DNA from: Paenibacillus albidus
GTDB lineage: Bacteria > Bacillota > Bacilli > Paenibacillales > Paenibacillaceae
Length of the DNA stretch: 64,000 nucleotides
Direction of reading: 5' to 3'
Assembly: GCF_014644435.1 (NCBI RefSeq)
Contig: NZ_BMKR01000029.1
Span: 26,409 to 90,408 of the forward strand
The notes beneath the pieces were generated by a model that did no database searches, was not told the origin of the DNA, and saw nothing but the letters and a program-made list of their open reading frames with translations. Positions 1 through 7,611 of this stretch are shown piece by piece (the first letter of the stretch is position 1; each line of letters opens with the position of its first letter). The translations under genes and the position numbers were made by a program.

Positions 1-1
1 A

Positions 2-481
2 TATACACATGCGCAGAAGCAAGCCAACTACGATTACTACGAGCCGCGCTGTATTCATGAATCCTCTCTGTCGCCGTCAATCCATTCGATCTTTGCATCC
101 GAGCTTGGACGGCACGATGAGGCATACCGATTCTTCGAGTTCGCCACGCGGCTGGACTTGGACAACTACAACCGGAACACTCGGGAAGGGCTTCATACGA
201 CGTCTATTGCTGCTGCTTGGATGAATATCGTGTACGGCTTCGGCGGCATGCGCTCCGATGGGGAGCAGTTGCAGTTTGAACCGTCGATCCCGGTGCGTTG
301 GGACGGCTACAGCTTCCAAATTACTTACCGAGGAACAGTCGTCCACGTGCGGGTGACCCGGGAAGAAGTAACAGTTCGCTCATTAAGCGGGGAACCGGTC
401 GAACTGCTTCTGTACGGACGCGCTTGCCGGATTGACGCGGATGGCGTCGTGGCGCCGATTCCGGCGGACCGGGTAGGTTAA
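2..481 (+). CDS. GH65 disaccharide phosphorylase, C-terminal part (cut by window edge)
   Basis: This is the end of a glycoside hydrolase family 65 enzyme (maltose, kojibiose, nigerose or trehalose phosphorylase group), which cleaves an alpha-glucoside with phosphate to beta-glucose 1-phosphate. The open frame runs in from the window edge, and about 159 codons are visible. They include the family signature around YYEPRCIHESSLSPSIHS and the TREGLHTTSIAAAW and GFGGMR segments of the end of the (alpha/alpha)6 barrel, followed by the small C-terminal beta domain. The catalytic glutamate lies upstream of the window, so substrate specificity cannot be read. The next gene, 19 bases downstream, is beta-phosphoglucomutase, the usual partner that converts the product to glucose 6-phosphate. 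Cytoplasmic. Confidence 0.88.
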   Translation, partial: YTHAQKQANYDYYEPRCIHESSLSPSIHSIFASELGRHDEAYRFFEFATRLDLDNYNRNTREGLHTTSIAAAWMNIVYGFGGMRSDGEQLQFEPSIPVRWDGYSFQITYRGTVVHVRVTREEVTVRSLSGEPVELLLYGRACRIDADGVVAPIPADRVG

Positions 482-500
482 AAGGAGAGGAGGGAACCCC

Positions 501-1154
501 ATGAAAATTCAATCTTTGCTGGAGGCAGGATTCAAAGGAGCTATTTTTGACCTGGATGGCGTCATCGTCGACACGGCCAAGTATCACTATCTGGCGTGGC
601 GCTGGCTCGCCCGGCAACATGGCTTTGACTTTACCGAAGAGGACAACGAGCGGCTGAAAGGAGTCAGCCGCGACCGTTCGCTGGAGATCTTGCTGGAGAT
701 CGGAAAGGTGACTGTGAGCGAAGCGGAGAAGAAGGCAATGGCCGACTTGAAGAACGCCAAATACGTGGAGTATATCACTGGGATGGATGAATCAGAGCTG
801 CTGCCGGGTGCAAGGGAATACATCTTGTGCCTGCGCGATGCCGGTGTCAAGATCGCACTGGGTTCCGCCAGTAAGAACGCAGCGTTTATCCTCGAAAAGC
901 TGAGTGTAACGTCGTTGTTTGACGCAGTCATTGATGGAACGAAGACTATCAAGGCGAAGCCGGACCCGGAAGTATTTCTGCTTGCATGCCGCGAGCTTAG
1001 ACTCTTGCCTGAAGATTGCGTCGTGTTCGAGGACGCTGTAGCCGGTGTACAAGCCGCGCGAGCAGCAGGCATACGCGTGGTAGGGATCGGAAACGCCTCC
1101 CAGTTGACAGAGGCCAACGCAGTCGTTGGTGGTCTTGACGAACTGCTTGGATGA
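501..1154 (+). CDS. pgmB: beta-phosphoglucomutase
   Basis: HAD-superfamily enzyme interconverting beta-glucose 1-phosphate and glucose 6-phosphate. Motif I is DLDGVIVDT with nucleophile Asp17 and acid/base Asp19. The alpha-helical cap follows (about residues 25-95), then the GSASKN motif II/III region, the KPDPEVF lysine motif and the VVFEDAVAGVQAA motif IV with its acidic metal ligands. The length of 217 residues matches the family. An AGGAGAGGAGG-like ribosome site precedes the ATG. It follows the GH65 phosphorylase immediately, so the two form a phosphorolytic alpha-glucan oligosaccharide operon. Confidence 0.92.
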   Translation: MKIQSLLEAGFKGAIFDLDGVIVDTAKYHYLAWRWLARQHGFDFTEEDNERLKGVSRDRSLEILLEIGKVTVSEAEKKAMADLKNAKYVEYITGMDESELLPGAREYILCLRDAGVKIALGSASKNAAFILEKLSVTSLFDAVIDGTKTIKAKPDPEVFLLACRELRLLPEDCVVFEDAVAGVQAARAAGIRVVGIGNASQLTEANAVVGGLDELLG

Positions 1155-1180
1155 GGTATTGAAGACAGGAGAGGAATGAC

Positions 1181-1531
1181 GAGATACCCATTGCCAACAC
1201 GCTTATCCAAACCGGCAGCTATGATAACGGATAACGGCTACAGTGTCAATCTTGGCGCACTCTGGGTATTCGCCAGTGATAAAGACTTGAACGGCGACAT
1301 CCAGATTCGGATAACGTGGCGTTGGACAACACGTATGCGGGCTTAATTGTGGGCGGCAATTTCGCTGTCGGAGGCGTGAAGCTTCAGAACATCGTACTTG
1401 ACGGCATGGGAACCAACGGTATCGATGTGACCGCGGAAGGTGTATTCCAACCGCTTTCCAAGGCGTCCCGCGCGGATGCGACTTCGGTCCTGAAGCGCTT
1501 GCTCGTATACGTCGAACTCCTTAACTCATAA
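1181..1531 (+). pseudogene. remnant of a beta-helix glucanase-like protein joined to an SLH-domain end
   Basis: Two short in-frame pieces interrupted by frameshifts near 1225 and 1310 read NTLIQTGSYDNG, then GYSVNLGALWVFASDKDLNG, then TYAGLIVGGNFAVGGVKLQN. These look like rungs of a right-handed beta-helix such as a GH87 mycodextranase or alpha-1,3-glucanase. The last part, FQPLSKASRADATSVLKRLL, has the spacing of the end of an S-layer homology domain, in which TRA..A.VL.R is conserved. The catalytic region is absent. An alpha-glucanase here would fit the adjacent phosphorylase operon, but the family assignment rests on pattern recognition only. Confidence 0.45.
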
Positions 1532-1545
1532 AGAAGTACATCTAG

Positions 1546-1585
1546 GAAGAAGCGGAACCTGCCTTTGTGCCGGAACCGCTTCTTC
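1546..1585 (+). terminator. hairpin after the phosphorylase operon
   Basis: A perfect 10-bp inverted repeat, GAAGAAGCGG and CCGCTTCTTC, flanks a 20-base loop 15 bases after the last stop codon. The T-run is weak, so it is a probable rather than a certain intrinsic terminator. Confidence 0.5.
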
Positions 1586-1820
1586 GTCCGTTATGAGCCC
1601 CTGTTGACCTTTAACATTTTGCGTTCCCATTAGTGGAAGTAGGTGACATGTAGCAGCCGTAAACGGTGTGTAAACTCAAGGGAAGATTAACACCCTCTAT
1701 TTGGAGGGAATGTGTTTTTCATTCGAAAAGCTCATTCGGTTGAAATTGAATAGTTTCTCTAAAAGTAATACAACACTAAAGCTTATTAAATATATAACTA
1801 GATTTGAGTATCTAACGAAA

Positions 1821-1862
1821 TAAAAAACCACTTACGCTCGGAAATTCCAAGTTTAAGTGGTT
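1821..1862 (-). terminator. terminator of the nitronate monooxygenase-like gene
   Basis: Inverted repeat AACCACTTA (1826-1834) and TAAGTGGTT (1854-1862). Read on the minus strand the hairpin is followed by a run of T. It lies just beyond the stop codon of the minus-strand gene ending at 1891. Confidence 0.75.
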
Positions 1863-1890
1863 AATCGTGCTTTTATATCTTATAACAACC

Positions 1891-2856
1891 TTAAGTTGTC
1901 GGGTTCAATGCCCCTTGATACTCATTCATTAAATTGTCGATAATCTGCTGTACGGACAAAATCTCTTTAATCTCATGAACTCTGGACCCAGCAAAAACCA
2001 AACCGTTCTTAACATCTCCTCTAAGGGAAGTAAGCAGGGATTCCATTGTACAGAAGCGATGTGAACAAACCTTTAGACAATCATAGCATTTGACTATCTT
2101 TAATTTGGCATCGTCACTGATCCGGTCCGTAAATTCATTCCGAATCGCTCTACCTTCTAGGCCCACTGTAGACTTGATGAGGACAGTATCTCCTTGCTGA
2201 GCATCTACATACTTTTGCTTGAAGGCTAAGGGAGCATCACACTCATGGCTAGCCACAAAACGGGTACCCATTTGAACACCAGATGCACCAATCCGAAGGG
2301 CTTTTGCGATATCATCCCCTGTCAGAATCCCACCCGCAGCAATAACCGGAATCGAAACGGCCTCTAAGACTTCAGGAAGGATATCAAACATGGATCTGTC
2401 TGTACCTAAATGGCCCCCGGCTTCGAACCCTTCCACAACGACTGCGGAGGCACCAAGTCTTTCGGAAATTCTGGCTAATTTGGCGGATGAAACAATAGTT
2501 ACCACAGGAGTACCATATTCTTTACCCCAAGCATAAATATCTCTAGAAATTCCGGCTCCGGAAATAATAAAGTCAACCTTTTCTTCCAAAGCAACCTTCA
2601 TTTTTTCGGCAAAGTCCTTCACTGCGAATAGTACATTCACACCGATATAGCCAATCCCTTTAGAGAGTTCTCTTGTTTTGCGAATATGCATTCTCAGTTC
2701 TTCAGTAGTGATCCCTGTACCAGATATGGTGCCGATCCCGCCTGCATTGGCTACAGCAGCGGCTAGTCCACTTAAGGATATGCCTACGCCCATTCCACCT
2801 TGAATAACAGGAACTCTGGATTTAATATGTCCGAATTGGATTGTTGGAAGTTTCAA
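1891..2856 (-). CDS. nitronate monooxygenase / FabK-like FMN oxidoreductase
   Basis: A 321-residue TIM-barrel flavoprotein of the 2-nitropropane dioxygenase family, whose members oxidise alkyl nitronates or act as enoyl-ACP reductase II. N-terminal VIQGGMGVGISLSGLAAAV and GGIGTISG form the FMN site. GFEAGGHLGTD carries the conserved His of the active site, and PVIAAGGILTGDD binds the FMN phosphate. Near the C-terminus there is a cysteine cluster (C257, C260, C264, C269, spacing C-x2-C-x3-C-x4-C) seen in a subset of Firmicute relatives; it could bind metal. Monocistronic, with its own terminator. FabK versus nitronate monooxygenase cannot be settled from sequence. Confidence 0.82.
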   Translation of the reverse strand: MKLPTIQFGHIKSRVPVIQGGMGVGISLSGLAAAVANAGGIGTISGTGITTEELRMHIRKTRELSKGIGYIGVNVLFAVKDFAEKMKVALEEKVDFIISGAGISRDIYAWGKEYGTPVVTIVSSAKLARISERLGASAVVVEGFEAGGHLGTDRSMFDILPEVLEAVSIPVIAAGGILTGDDIAKALRIGASGVQMGTRFVASHECDAPLAFKQKYVDAQQGDTVLIKSTVGLEGRAIRNEFTDRISDDAKLKIVKCYDCLKVCSHRFCTMESLLTSLRGDVKNGLVFAGSRVHEIKEILSVQQIIDNLMNEYQGALNPTT

Positions 2857-3077
2857 TTACGCACCTCTTTCACAAGTTGTAGACATTATAAAAACGCCTC
2901 TGGAGTAATTTAGCTATAACGTAACACAGTTAAGTCTTTTCCGATGTGACTGTGAGCATGCTCAAACTATGTTAAATATCATGTCTTTCAACTGTTTTCT
3001 TTTATGAAATTGTTCCTTTACATCTGTAGTAGGAATCAGTAACATGGATATAAACTCCAATTACGAAGATGCATATA

Positions 3078-3110
3078 GGATCTGCTTAAGCAGGTCCTTT
3101 TTAGTTTTTT
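3078..3110 (+). terminator. orphan intrinsic terminator
   Basis: Stem GGATCTGC / GCAGGTCC with a TTAA loop, followed by TTTTTAGTTTTTT. No coding sequence ends upstream on the plus strand. It may belong to a lost gene or to a small leader transcript from the 2857-3070 region. Confidence 0.6.
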
Positions 3111-3382
3111 ATATTTGAAGGGGTGTTTAACTATGAATCAGATATTAATTTATCCTATTGAATAAAATGCACTTTTATAATTAACTATTGGGGAATTTAA
3201 TATAATAGCCAACTATAGGCCGAATAGTTCAAGAACTGGAGTCTGGAAAGTACAATCTAAAAGGGGCAATATTCTGTATTTCTTAAAGACGTATACTATA
3301 TAGTTTATAAAATGCTTTGAACAAAATATATTTTATCACTTATTAGGAAACGCAGCCTCTGCTTGAGAGGTTGAAAAACGAC

Positions 3383-3420
3383 GGCAGCAATGGATATTTT
3401 TGACCATTGCTGCCTATTTT
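3383..3420 (+). terminator. strong hairpin in the 2857-3564 intergenic stretch
   Basis: An 11-bp perfect stem, GGCAGCAATGG / CCATTGCTGCC, with a 10-base loop, followed by TATTTT. The 708-base stretch from 2857 to 3564 holds only this hairpin and the one at 3078. I see no convincing gene there. Confidence 0.6.
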
Positions 3421-3564
3421 CCATTATCTTACAATTATTTATTTTCGTATACTCTGATATATAACAGTATTTTCAAATTCAAAAAAATGAAAATTCTAAA
3501 AAGGATATAACTATATAAAATTGAATTTAATTATACACGCCTTTTTTCAGCAAAAAGTGAGGAT

Positions 3565-3987
3565 GTGAATAATTTGTACAAACCAATTCATGAAATAAAA
3601 AATGAGATGGGCATGAATAGGTTTATAGTATTTAGTAAACGACTTAAACGCGAGATACGATTATATAATGATCTTCAGTATGATCATCGGGTGCTAGTAG
3701 AAACAAATCTTGACATTAAAAATTATTGTGAGCGACCTCATAAGATATTGATCTTAGCTGCCGGCGAAGTAATTGAGACTATATTCGATATGTGGGTTAA
3801 CTATGGTGATAAAGAAGAGTTTGTAAGTTCTTGTCCAAAGTCCAGGACAAGAACTTACATCGTTACCCGATTAAGGGCATACATTGTGTACCGTGGTCCT
3901 CCACTGACGACGCTGTCCATTTTGATAGCGCCAGATGTAAAGCTAAACGGACTATATGTGATTCGATTCGATTGCTGCAACGATTAA
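3565..3987 (+). pseudogene. truncated TnsA-like transposon endonuclease, N-terminal part
   Basis: Residues 20-88 resemble the N-terminal catalytic domain of TnsA, the restriction-like endonuclease that cuts the 5' ends of Tn7-family elements. There is a basic KRLKREIRLYNDLQYDH start, the VLVETNLDIKNYCERPHKI segment, and IFDMWVNYGDKEEF, where the family has its metal-binding acidic strand. The similarity stops at 3822, exactly where a perfect 14-bp inverted repeat begins. The remaining 55 codons are read through unrelated sequence, so the lysine-bearing strand after EEF is missing. Start is a GTG with poor Shine-Dalgarno spacing. No TnsB, TnsC or TniQ gene is present in the window. Confidence 0.6.
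3823..3858. repeat. TnsB-site-like inverted repeat at the TnsA break
   Basis: GTAAGTTCTTGTCC (3823-3836) and GGACAAGAACTTAC (3845-3858) form a perfect 14-bp inverted repeat with an 8-base spacer. The half-sites match the ACAAGAAC core of the dispersed repeat family described elsewhere in this window. The repeat forms the downstream edge of the TnsA-like remnant. Confidence 0.7.
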
Positions 3988-4689
3988 TTCGGCAATTAGT
4001 TTCGGATGAGTAATTGGAGCCAGATGGCCGGCATTAATTTCAAAGGAATGCCACCCCTGTTTGGCTGCCTCGGAAGCCGTTTGATGAAACATAGAAAATT
4101 CCTTGCAACAAATGTAGGAACGGGACATTTGTGCTTGTTTTTCTAAAGAGAAGTTGAGTTTCTCTATATGCGTTGCAAGAGGCATTTTGGTTAGGAAGGG
4201 AGTAATGGCTGCAGAAATTTCGGTATCGTTTAATCCAAATGTCTCTACAGGCGGCGGCTCAACCAAGGAGGGGTTCGATGACAAGAAATTCCGCATGAGA
4301 GAGTACACATCCGGATAATGATCTACAACAGACTCGCCGGGTTCGGTTACAAAGCCGTCTAAGATAACGATATCACAACGTACTCGACCGAACAAACGAT
4401 CTGCGGCTCCTGCAGCAACCATAGCTCCATAACTGTGACCGACCAGCACAACATTCGTAATGTTTTCGAATAAGATGAGATTTACAATATCCTCGATATG
4501 GACGGATAAATTAATGTCTCCAGTCAGCAGATGATTACGTTCGCCAAGTCCTGTTAAAGTCGGAGAAAGAGCACGATACCCTTGAGCGCTTAATTGTTTG
4601 GTGACCTTTCTCCAACTCCATCCTCCTAACCAAGAACCATGAATGAGTACAATCGATGGATTCTTTAAAATCTCTGTATCGTTAAACAC
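3952..4689 (-). CDS. alpha/beta hydrolase (esterase-like)
   Basis: Alpha/beta-hydrolase fold protein of the HGSWLGGWSW type, similar in layout to pyrethroid-hydrolase and methyl-esterase-like enzymes. The oxyanion segment is LIHGSW. The nucleophile is the serine of VGHSYG (Ser86 from this start). The acid is probably the Asp in VILDGFVTEPGE and the base His is in NAGHLAPITHP. I choose the GTG at 4689 because GGGAGGG lies 10 bases upstream; the ATG at 4737 falls inside an operator-like palindrome and has no ribosome site. That palindrome resembles the one before the nitrilase operon, so both are probably controlled by the neighbouring IclR protein. Substrate unknown. Confidence 0.8.
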   Translation of the reverse strand: MFNDTEILKNPSIVLIHGSWLGGWSWRKVTKQLSAQGYRALSPTLTGLGERNHLLTGDINLSVHIEDIVNLILFENITNVVLVGHSYGAMVAAGAADRLFGRVRCDIVILDGFVTEPGESVVDHYPDVYSLMRNFLSSNPSLVEPPPVETFGLNDTEISAAITPFLTKMPLATHIEKLNFSLEKQAQMSRSYICCKEFSMFHQTASEAAKQGWHSFEINAGHLAPITHPKLIAELIVAAIESNHI

Positions 4690-4721
4690 GGTACGTTCGC
4701 CCTCCCACTTTTGTTCACCAT

Positions 4722-4739
4722 TAGTGTATTCATACACTA
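4722..4739. promoter_or_regulatory. IclR-type operator before the hydrolase
   Basis: Palindrome TAGTGTA-TTCA-TACACTA lies 33 bases upstream of the GTG start. Its 7-bp arms are identical to the core arms of the palindrome at 5838-5868. The spacer is 4 bases here and 5 there. Confidence 0.6.
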
Positions 4740-4963
4740 TATGTGAATGTTTTTAACATCATTATATAGTCATTTATCATTTTTGCAACTATTTTCAGCG
4801 CCGATGTCAACTTAATTCACAAAACCGAAAAGGGTGGACATACCGCAAGTTTCCTAGATAAACGTCTCTGTCCCTTCCTTGCGAAGAGATATCAAATCCA
4901 TTACTATTTAGACAACACCAACAAATGAATGGTCAGAACACTACTTTTAGTGAGGGTGAATAC

Positions 4964-5743
4964 ATGAAAGAGTTAGAAGCTCCAACTCGATTAAGTTCCT
5001 CGTCTCAGGGGATCCAATCTCTAGAGATCGCTTTTTCCATACTGAATTGTTTTAAAGAGGCGAGCGCTCCTCTGTCCGTATCGGAATTGTCCAAAAGAAT
5101 GGAAATGCCGAAGAATAAAATTCATAAATACTTGGTTAGTTTTACAAGAGTTGGCGCTCTTATTCAGAATAAAAAAGACTCGTCTTACGCTATGGGGCCA
5201 GCGCTAATCGAGTTAGGATTGGTCGCGCTCCAACAATTCGATGTTGCCAAGATCGCCAAACCTCATATCCGCGAATTTAGCAAACAGATCAATCACTCCG
5301 TAGCGCTTGCGATTTGGAGCGAGGGAGGGCCGATAATTGCTGAATACGAACGAAGCGATAAACCGATACAGGTCGAAATCCAAGCTGGATATCGCTTTCC
5401 ATTGTTGATGACGGCCCTTGGCAAGTGTTTTGCTGCTTTTCTTCCGTCCTCGCAGGTTCAGTCATTAATACAACGGGAGATCGACAACTATCAACTTGAC
5501 GAGCTGCTGGTGAAGCAGGAATTACAGACGATTCGAGAGGAACGAGTTTCCTTTCGCAATACGCTGTTTGCCGGAATACCTGGGAGCATGTCGGTAGCAA
5601 GTCCGATTTTTGACTATACGGGAAACATGGTTGCCGCACTTTGTCTCATCGGATTTACAGGCGACATCGATACTAGTACATCCTCAATAGATGTACTCAA
5701 GCTCAAGGAGAAAGCTAATCAAATAACTAATCAACTGACATAG
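4964..5743 (+). CDS. IclR-family transcriptional regulator
   Basis: Winged-helix N-terminal domain (SLEIAFSILNCFKEA to the recognition helix in LSVSELSKRMEMPKNKIHKY) followed by an IclR effector-binding domain, with the usual INHSVALAIWSEGGPI, TALGKCFAAFLP and SVASPIFDYTGNMVAAL strands. About 259 residues from the ATG at 4964, which has GAGGGTG upstream; an earlier ATG at 4925 lacks a ribosome site. It sits between two transcription units that carry the same palindrome arms, so it is the likely local regulator. A strong terminator follows. Effector unknown; these domains often bind small aromatic or carboxylic metabolites. Confidence 0.88.
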   Translation: MKELEAPTRLSSSSQGIQSLEIAFSILNCFKEASAPLSVSELSKRMEMPKNKIHKYLVSFTRVGALIQNKKDSSYAMGPALIELGLVALQQFDVAKIAKPHIREFSKQINHSVALAIWSEGGPIIAEYERSDKPIQVEIQAGYRFPLLMTALGKCFAAFLPSSQVQSLIQREIDNYQLDELLVKQELQTIREERVSFRNTLFAGIPGSMSVASPIFDYTGNMVAALCLIGFTGDIDTSTSSIDVLKLKEKANQITNQLT

Positions 5744-5750
5744 GGGCAAA

Positions 5751-5787
5751 AGACACTGCGGTCAAATCGACCGCAGTGTCTTTTTTT
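5751..5787 (+). terminator. terminator of the IclR gene
   Basis: A 13-bp perfect stem, AGACACTGCGGTC / GACCGCAGTGTCT, with loop AAATC, followed by seven T residues, directly after the stop codon. Confidence 0.95.
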
Positions 5788-5837
5788 GTAACTTTTCCTT
5801 GCATGTGAAACAAAGTTAAATTATACTGGGCTCAAAT

Positions 5838-5868
5838 CACTATTAGTGTATGATGTACACTAATAGTG
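5838..5868. promoter_or_regulatory. long palindromic operator before the nitrilase operon
   Basis: CACTATTAGTGTA (5838-5850), spacer TGATG, TACACTAATAGTG (5856-5868): a perfect 13-bp inverted repeat 37 bases before the nitrilase start. The inner arms TAGTGTA / TACACTA recur at 4722-4739. Probable IclR-protein binding site. Confidence 0.75.
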
Positions 5869-5905
5869 AACGTTTTAAAACAAATGAATAAGGAGTTGTT
5901 CAAAC

Positions 5906-6895
5906 ATGAATCAAACCTTCAAAGCTGCTGCCGTTCAAGCTGCCGCCGTCTATTTGGATCTGGATGCTACGATTGACAAAACATGCAGGCTCGTGGATGA
6001 GGCAGCAGCTAACGGAGCTAAGGTCATTGCTTTTCCGGAAGCGTTCGTGCCGGGATACCCTTGGTGGATATGGCTTGGCAATGCAGACTATGGAATGAAG
6101 CACTACATTAGGTTGTACGAAAACTCTGTTGAAATCCCGAGCAAATCTATTCGGAAATTATCCGAAGCCGCCAAACGCAACAAAGTTTATTTCTGTGTTT
6201 CAGTTACCGAAAAAGACTGCGGATCCTTATATCTGACGCAACTATGGTTTAATCCTAATGGCGACTTGATCGGCAAACACCGTAAATTAAAAGCAACGAA
6301 TGCGGAGAAGATGATCTGGGGCGACGGTGATGGAAGCATGATGCCCGTGTTCGAGACGGAGTACGGCAATCTCGGCGGGTTGCAATGTTGGGAACACCTC
6401 ATCCCTCTGAACATCTCGGCAATGGCTTCCATGAATGAACAGGTGCATGTCGCCTCCTGGCCAACGGGTTTGCCGTATGACGGCCATTTGTTCAGCATCG
6501 AGGTATGCGAAATCGCAACGAAGTACTACGCGATATCCAATCAAACCTTCTGTCTGTTGGCTTCCCAGATTTGGACAGAAGAAATGAGAGATATGCTCGG
6601 AGAAACCGAGTACCAAAGAAATTATATGAAGATTGGATATGGCTTCGCGAAGATCATCGCGCCGAACGGTCATGTTATCAGCAATACGCTAGAGCATGAC
6701 GAGGAAGGTATTGTGTATGCGGACATCGACCTCAAACAAATCATTCCCGGCAAATTCCTGATCGATCATGCGGGGCATTACTCCACTCCCGGCTTCTTAA
6801 GCTTAACTTTCAATAAAAATGTTCATGAGCCCGTAAAAGTGATCGGCGAATCGAAGCCAAACGTTATCGGTTACGAAGCTATTCAAAATAGCTAA
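5906..6895 (+). CDS. nitrilase (carbon-nitrogen hydrolase)
   Basis: A 329-residue member of the nitrilase branch of the carbon-nitrogen hydrolase superfamily, which converts nitriles directly to carboxylic acids and ammonia. The catalytic Glu-Lys-Cys triad is visible as E45 in FPEAFVPGYP, K127 in GKHRKLK and C161 in GGLQCWEH. The WEH tail and the GYPWW loop are typical of true nitrilases and cyanide-active relatives rather than amidases. An AAGGAG ribosome site precedes the ATG. It is the first gene of the operon behind the long palindrome and is followed by two NHLP-fold genes. Cytoplasmic; natural nitrile unknown. Confidence 0.92.
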   Translation: MNQTFKAAAVQAAAVYLDLDATIDKTCRLVDEAAANGAKVIAFPEAFVPGYPWWIWLGNADYGMKHYIRLYENSVEIPSKSIRKLSEAAKRNKVYFCVSVTEKDCGSLYLTQLWFNPNGDLIGKHRKLKATNAEKMIWGDGDGSMMPVFETEYGNLGGLQCWEHLIPLNISAMASMNEQVHVASWPTGLPYDGHLFSIEVCEIATKYYAISNQTFCLLASQIWTEEMRDMLGETEYQRNYMKIGYGFAKIIAPNGHVISNTLEHDEEGIVYADIDLKQIIPGKFLIDHAGHYSTPGFLSLTFNKNVHEPVKVIGESKPNVIGYEAIQNS

Positions 6896-6926
6896 CAACA
6901 ATTGTCGGAGAGGACTAATTAATACC

Positions 6927-7265
6927 ATGAATAACAGTCTCGAACGGAAAATTACCGAACTCTCTTGGAGAGACCCTTCTTTTGCAGAATTGATTGAAAC
7001 GAACCCGCACCAAGCGCTTGCGCAAATAGGGGTAGAAGTGCCCGAAGGTGATAAGCTTGATATTCGGCGGCAAAGGAGAGATACCCTTTACTACGTTATT
7101 CCGCCTTATTCAGAGGAGCCGGACAAGCCCGATATCGTCATTAATCAAATGGATCTGTGGCAGAGCGCCGAGTTGTTTGTCTGGATCATGCCTCAGAAGC
7201 TGAAAGTGCAACTCTTGGCGATGCGACAAAGCTACAGGAGGAATGCCCCTAATGGATCAACATGA
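6927..7265 (+). CDS. NHLP-fold protein 1 (nitrile hydratase leader-like)
   Basis: 112 residues. The first 60 follow the pattern of the NHLP family, the leader-peptide family related to the N-terminal part of nitrile hydratase alpha: WRDPSFAELIETNPHQAL, then IGVEVPEG, then the strand ending DTLYYVIPP. The nitrile hydratase metal motif C-x2-C-S-C is absent. In place of a short peptide core after a GG or GA cleavage site there is a 50-residue acidic-to-amphipathic tail (QMDLWQSAELFVWIMPQKLK). No YcaO, lanthionine, radical-SAM or C39 peptidase gene lies near, so a RiPP precursor role is doubtful. The next gene overlaps it by 14 bases. Function unknown. Confidence 0.7.
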   Translation: MNNSLERKITELSWRDPSFAELIETNPHQALAQIGVEVPEGDKLDIRRQRRDTLYYVIPPYSEEPDKPDIVINQMDLWQSAELFVWIMPQKLKVQLLAMRQSYRRNAPNGST

Positions 7266-7611
7266 TATTTTCACCGGTCATTACCGATTGCTTCAACGAA
7301 ATCAAGCTGCCCGCCAACGTTTAATTATGGATCCAAAAGCAGGGTTGAATGAGTATTTTGGATCAGGCACGGTACCTGAAGGGGAGTTTCAAGTTGAAAT
7401 CATCCCCCAAGAACCGGATACCATTACGATCCTCCTTCCATCGCCCATAGAGGAAGATACTAGCGATGAGGCATTGAATGCTGCTTGTCGTCGTATCTAT
7501 GACATCTTGTTTACAGACGGAGTGGGGGGGTATCTGATCCCCGATGATTCCTTAACCTGGGTTCTTCGAGACATGCGCTCTAACGTGCTCGATCGATCTC
7601 AGGGTGAATGA
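7252..7611 (+). CDS. NHLP-fold protein 2
   Basis: 119 residues from the ATG at 7252, which lies 9 bases after AGGAGG; the ATG at 7243 is too close to it. It has the same fold signature as the preceding gene: RNQAARQRLIMDPKAGLNEY, VPEGEFQVEIIPQ, DTITILLPSP. A 50-residue C-terminal extension follows (EALNAACRRIYDILFTDG...), with only one cysteine and no nitrile hydratase metal site. Two divergent NHLP-fold proteins side by side suggest a heteromeric pair rather than duplicate peptide precursors. Its stop codon overlaps the start of a 40-codon ORF in an ATGA junction. Function unknown. Confidence 0.65.
   Translation: MDQHDIFTGHYRLLQRNQAARQRLIMDPKAGLNEYFGSGTVPEGEFQVEIIPQEPDTITILLPSPIEEDTSDEALNAACRRIYDILFTDGVGGYLIPDDSLTWVLRDMRSNVLDRSQGE

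Noticed and set aside
587..1210. Long minus-strand ORF opposite pgmB
   Set aside because: Complement of a clear HAD gene; Ser/Arg-rich composition and no family pattern.
6927..7611. NHLP proteins as catalytic nitrile hydratase subunits
   Set aside because: No C-x2-C-S-C metal site and no beta-subunit or activator gene.
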